From Alteromonas sp. KUL106 (GTDB lineage: Bacteria > Pseudomonadota > Gammaproteobacteria > Enterobacterales > Alteromonadaceae), in contig NZ_BLIG01000048.1 in assembly GCF_009811415.1 (NCBI RefSeq), positions 1 to 64,000 of the forward strand: a DNA stretch of 64,000 bases, read 5' to 3'. The position numbers and the translations under genes are program-made. Shown piece after piece: positions 62,886 through 64,000 of the stretch (positions are counted from its first letter, which is position 1; each line of letters begins with the position of its first letter). The notes beneath the pieces are model-generated. The model did no database searches. It saw only the letters and a program-made list of their open reading frames with translations, and was not told the origin of the DNA.

Positions 62886-62987
62886 CATTAGTAAGCTACC
62901 AATAATTTTTAGCGCAAATATTGTACGAAAGTCTTACAGGCCACGAATTGAAAGGGCTGTATTGTGAAAAAAATTAACAAATATTTA

Positions 62988-63115
62988 GGGCGTGTTGATC
63001 TTTGGTGTACGATTATTGGTCTATATGAAAGCATTTTAATCGCGAAACAGTCCTGCGGGAATCGTTGTTCTACGTCAAAGCGCTGCAAAAGTGCACAGCA
63101 AAGATCAACACGCCC
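62988..63115. mobile_element. 128-bp MITE-like element with 17-bp inverted ends
   Basis: GGGCGTGTTGATCTTTG at the left end is exactly inverted as CAAAGATCAACACGCCC at the right, and the similarity extends a few bases inward. The element is flanked by TA on both sides, consistent with a TA target duplication. It has no transposase; a 75-residue open frame across it reads as an artefact of the repeat. Confidence 0.75.
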
Positions 63116-63161
63116 TAGGTAATTGAACGCGTGCAAGCGCTTTTAATCATCGAAGCATTAA

Positions 63162-63192
63162 ACTGGACACGCACAATGTTTGCGTGGCCAGT
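63162..63192 (-). terminator. Probable terminator after prmA
   Basis: ACTGG-A-CACGCA pairs with TGCGTG-G-CCAGT apart from one internal mismatch, 17 bases past the prmA stop. Only a short T-rich tail (TTTAAT) follows. Confidence 0.5.
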
Positions 63193-63208
63193 CGATAAAT
63201 TCGCCAGA

Positions 63209-64000
63209 TTAACGTTTTTTACCTGAAACTCTTGCCCATTCACCGTCAATGGCACTGGCTTCAAGTTCAATGTCTTTCGCATAGGCCTCTTCTATTCGTG
63301 AAACTTGTTCAGCAAGAATGCCGGAAAGCACTAATAAGCCGCTAGATTTGCAGTAATTCGTAATCACGTTTTGTAGCTCTAACAAGGGACCTGACAAAAT
63401 ATTCGCCATCACAACATCGGCCTCAAGTTCAGGCTGATTTTCTGGAAGATAAACATCCAAACGGTCTTCTACACCATTGCGGCGCGCGTTTTCTTTGGTA
63501 GCTTGGAGCGCTTGTGGATCAATGTCGATACCAATAACACGTGAAGCACCCAGCTTTAACGCTGCCAGGGCTAAAATGCCCGAGCCGCAGCCGAAATCAA
63601 CAACGGTTTTACCCACCATATCAATGCCGTCTAACCAGCGCAGACAAAGAGCGGTGGTTGGGTGAGTACCGGTACCAAAAGCAAGGCCAGGGTCAAGCAT
63701 CACGTTAACAGCGTTGGGGTCAGGAACATCGCGCCAGCTAGGGCAAATCCAAAGGCGTTCACCAAACTGCATAGGGTGGAAGTTATCCATCCATTCCCGC
63801 TCCCAGTCTTTGTCTTCAAGGGGCTCAAGCTTATATTTAAAGTCTTCTCCCAGTACCTTGGCTTTACCTAAGCGCTTCAGAATACTTTTCATATCCGCAT
63901 CTGCTTCAAATAACCCCACAACCTGAGTATCCGGCCACAACATTATTTCACCCGGCTTGGGCTCGTACATGGGGGTGTCTTTCGCATCGACATAGGTGAC
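63209..64000 (-). CDS. prmA: Ribosomal protein L11 methyltransferase PrmA (5' end cut by window)
   Basis: The visible 263 codons encode all but about the first 30 residues of PrmA, which trimethylates L11. Present are WEREWMDNFHPMQFGERLWICPSWRDVPDPNAVNVMLDPGLAFGTGTHPTTALCL, the SAM motif VVDFGCGSGILALAALKLGA and the NILSGPLLEL segment. An internal Met at 63970 is not the start, because the frame is open to the window edge with the family sequence TYVDAKDTPMYEPKPGE. Confidence 0.96.
   Translation of the reverse strand, partial: VTYVDAKDTPMYEPKPGEIMLWPDTQVVGLFEADADMKSILKRLGKAKVLGEDFKYKLEPLEDKDWEREWMDNFHPMQFGERLWICPSWRDVPDPNAVNVMLDPGLAFGTGTHPTTALCLRWLDGIDMVGKTVVDFGCGSGILALAALKLGASRVIGIDIDPQALQATKENARRNGVEDRLDVYLPENQPELEADVVMANILSGPLLELQNVITNYCKSSGLLVLSGILAEQVSRIEEAYAKDIELEASAIDGEWARVSGKKR

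Larger units (their letters stand above)
62733..63208. other. Intergenic region prmA-dusB
   Basis: This 476-base stretch contains the 128-bp MITE-like element, a TGACAGT/ACTGTCA inverted repeat with an A-rich loop at 62864-62885, and the prmA terminator candidate. The dusB-fis promoter should lie here, but I cannot fix its boxes. Confidence 0.6.

Noticed and set aside
62909..63136. 75-residue minus-strand frame across the MITE-like element
   Set aside because: It is formed by the inverted-repeat element itself and gives no transposase motif.
1..64000. CRISPR array, tRNA or rRNA genes, complete prophage or integron
   Set aside because: No evenly spaced direct repeats, cloverleaf-like sequences, rRNA motifs, integrase or phage genes were seen on reading the window, though a dedicated search would be needed to exclude short RNAs.

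Overview
The window looks like a chromosomal segment of a marine gammaproteobacterium of the Alteromonadaceae, most likely Alteromonas or a close relative. This rests on protein resemblance recalled from memory: Gsp, HslR/HslO, PckA, OmpR/EnvZ, DusB/Fis and PrmA are all of gammaproteobacterial type, and sugar-acid gene clusters with FucP- and GPH-type transporters are common in marine heterotrophs. I see no tRNA, rRNA, CRISPR array, intact insertion sequence or prophage.

Region 1 (1-30 kb) is a conserved backbone with insertions. The order cysQ-nudE / yrfG ... hslR-hslO-pckA ... ompR-envZ is the enterobacterial and Vibrio/Shewanella order. It is interrupted by yjjX and a succinate-semialdehyde dehydrogenase, by a complete type II secretion operon (gspC to gspN, minus strand, 18354 down to 6806) followed by a YdgA-like protein, and by an exported GH31 alpha-glucosidase with an MFS transporter between pckA and envZ. 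The T2SS would export folded hydrolases across the outer membrane.

Region 2 (28.9-33.1 kb) holds single genes: a periplasmic binding-protein-like protein, a DUF2855 protein, a PrkB-type phosphoribulokinase-like protein and a voltage-gated-type potassium channel.

Region 3 (33.2-40.3 kb) is a myo-inositol catabolic cluster. iolB and an RpiR-type regulator lie on the minus strand, divergent from iolC (fused to DUF2090), iolD and mmsA/iolA. iolG, iolE and an inositol transporter are not in the window, so they must be elsewhere. Nested inverted repeats fill the divergent promoter.

Region 4 (40.4-57.1 kb) is a hexuronate/mannose locus with two regulons that can be read from repeated operators. 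A GntR/FCD regulator with sites of form TTGGACGRACCAA sits next to GH92 alpha-mannosidase, a HAD phosphatase, ManD mannonate dehydratase, KDG kinase, a mannose-isomerase-like AGE enzyme and a FucP-type transporter. A LacI regulator is followed by uxaC, a fructuronate reductase and thuA, then a divergent Gfo/Idh oxidoreductase and a GPH-type symporter. Two identical 16-bp palindromes, TTGACACCGGTGTCAA, stand before the uxaC operon and between the last two genes. The two halves together form glucuronate -> fructuronate -> mannonate -> KDG -> KDPG, so the pathway is split over two regulators. GH92 and the isomerase suggest a substrate holding both mannose and glucuronate. The ThuA + Gfo/Idh + GPH trio may be an oxidative glycoside-cleaving route. 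This locus is the best candidate for an undescribed system.

Region 5 (57.1-64 kb) is housekeeping: purD with an exported SAM-methyltransferase-like protein, purH, dusB-fis and the start-truncated prmA. A 128-bp MITE-like element lies between dusB and prmA, and a solo copy of one of its ends lies upstream of the methyltransferase gene. A separate intergenic motif (core CGGAYTGGTATTA) recurs about six times near gene 3' ends across the window.
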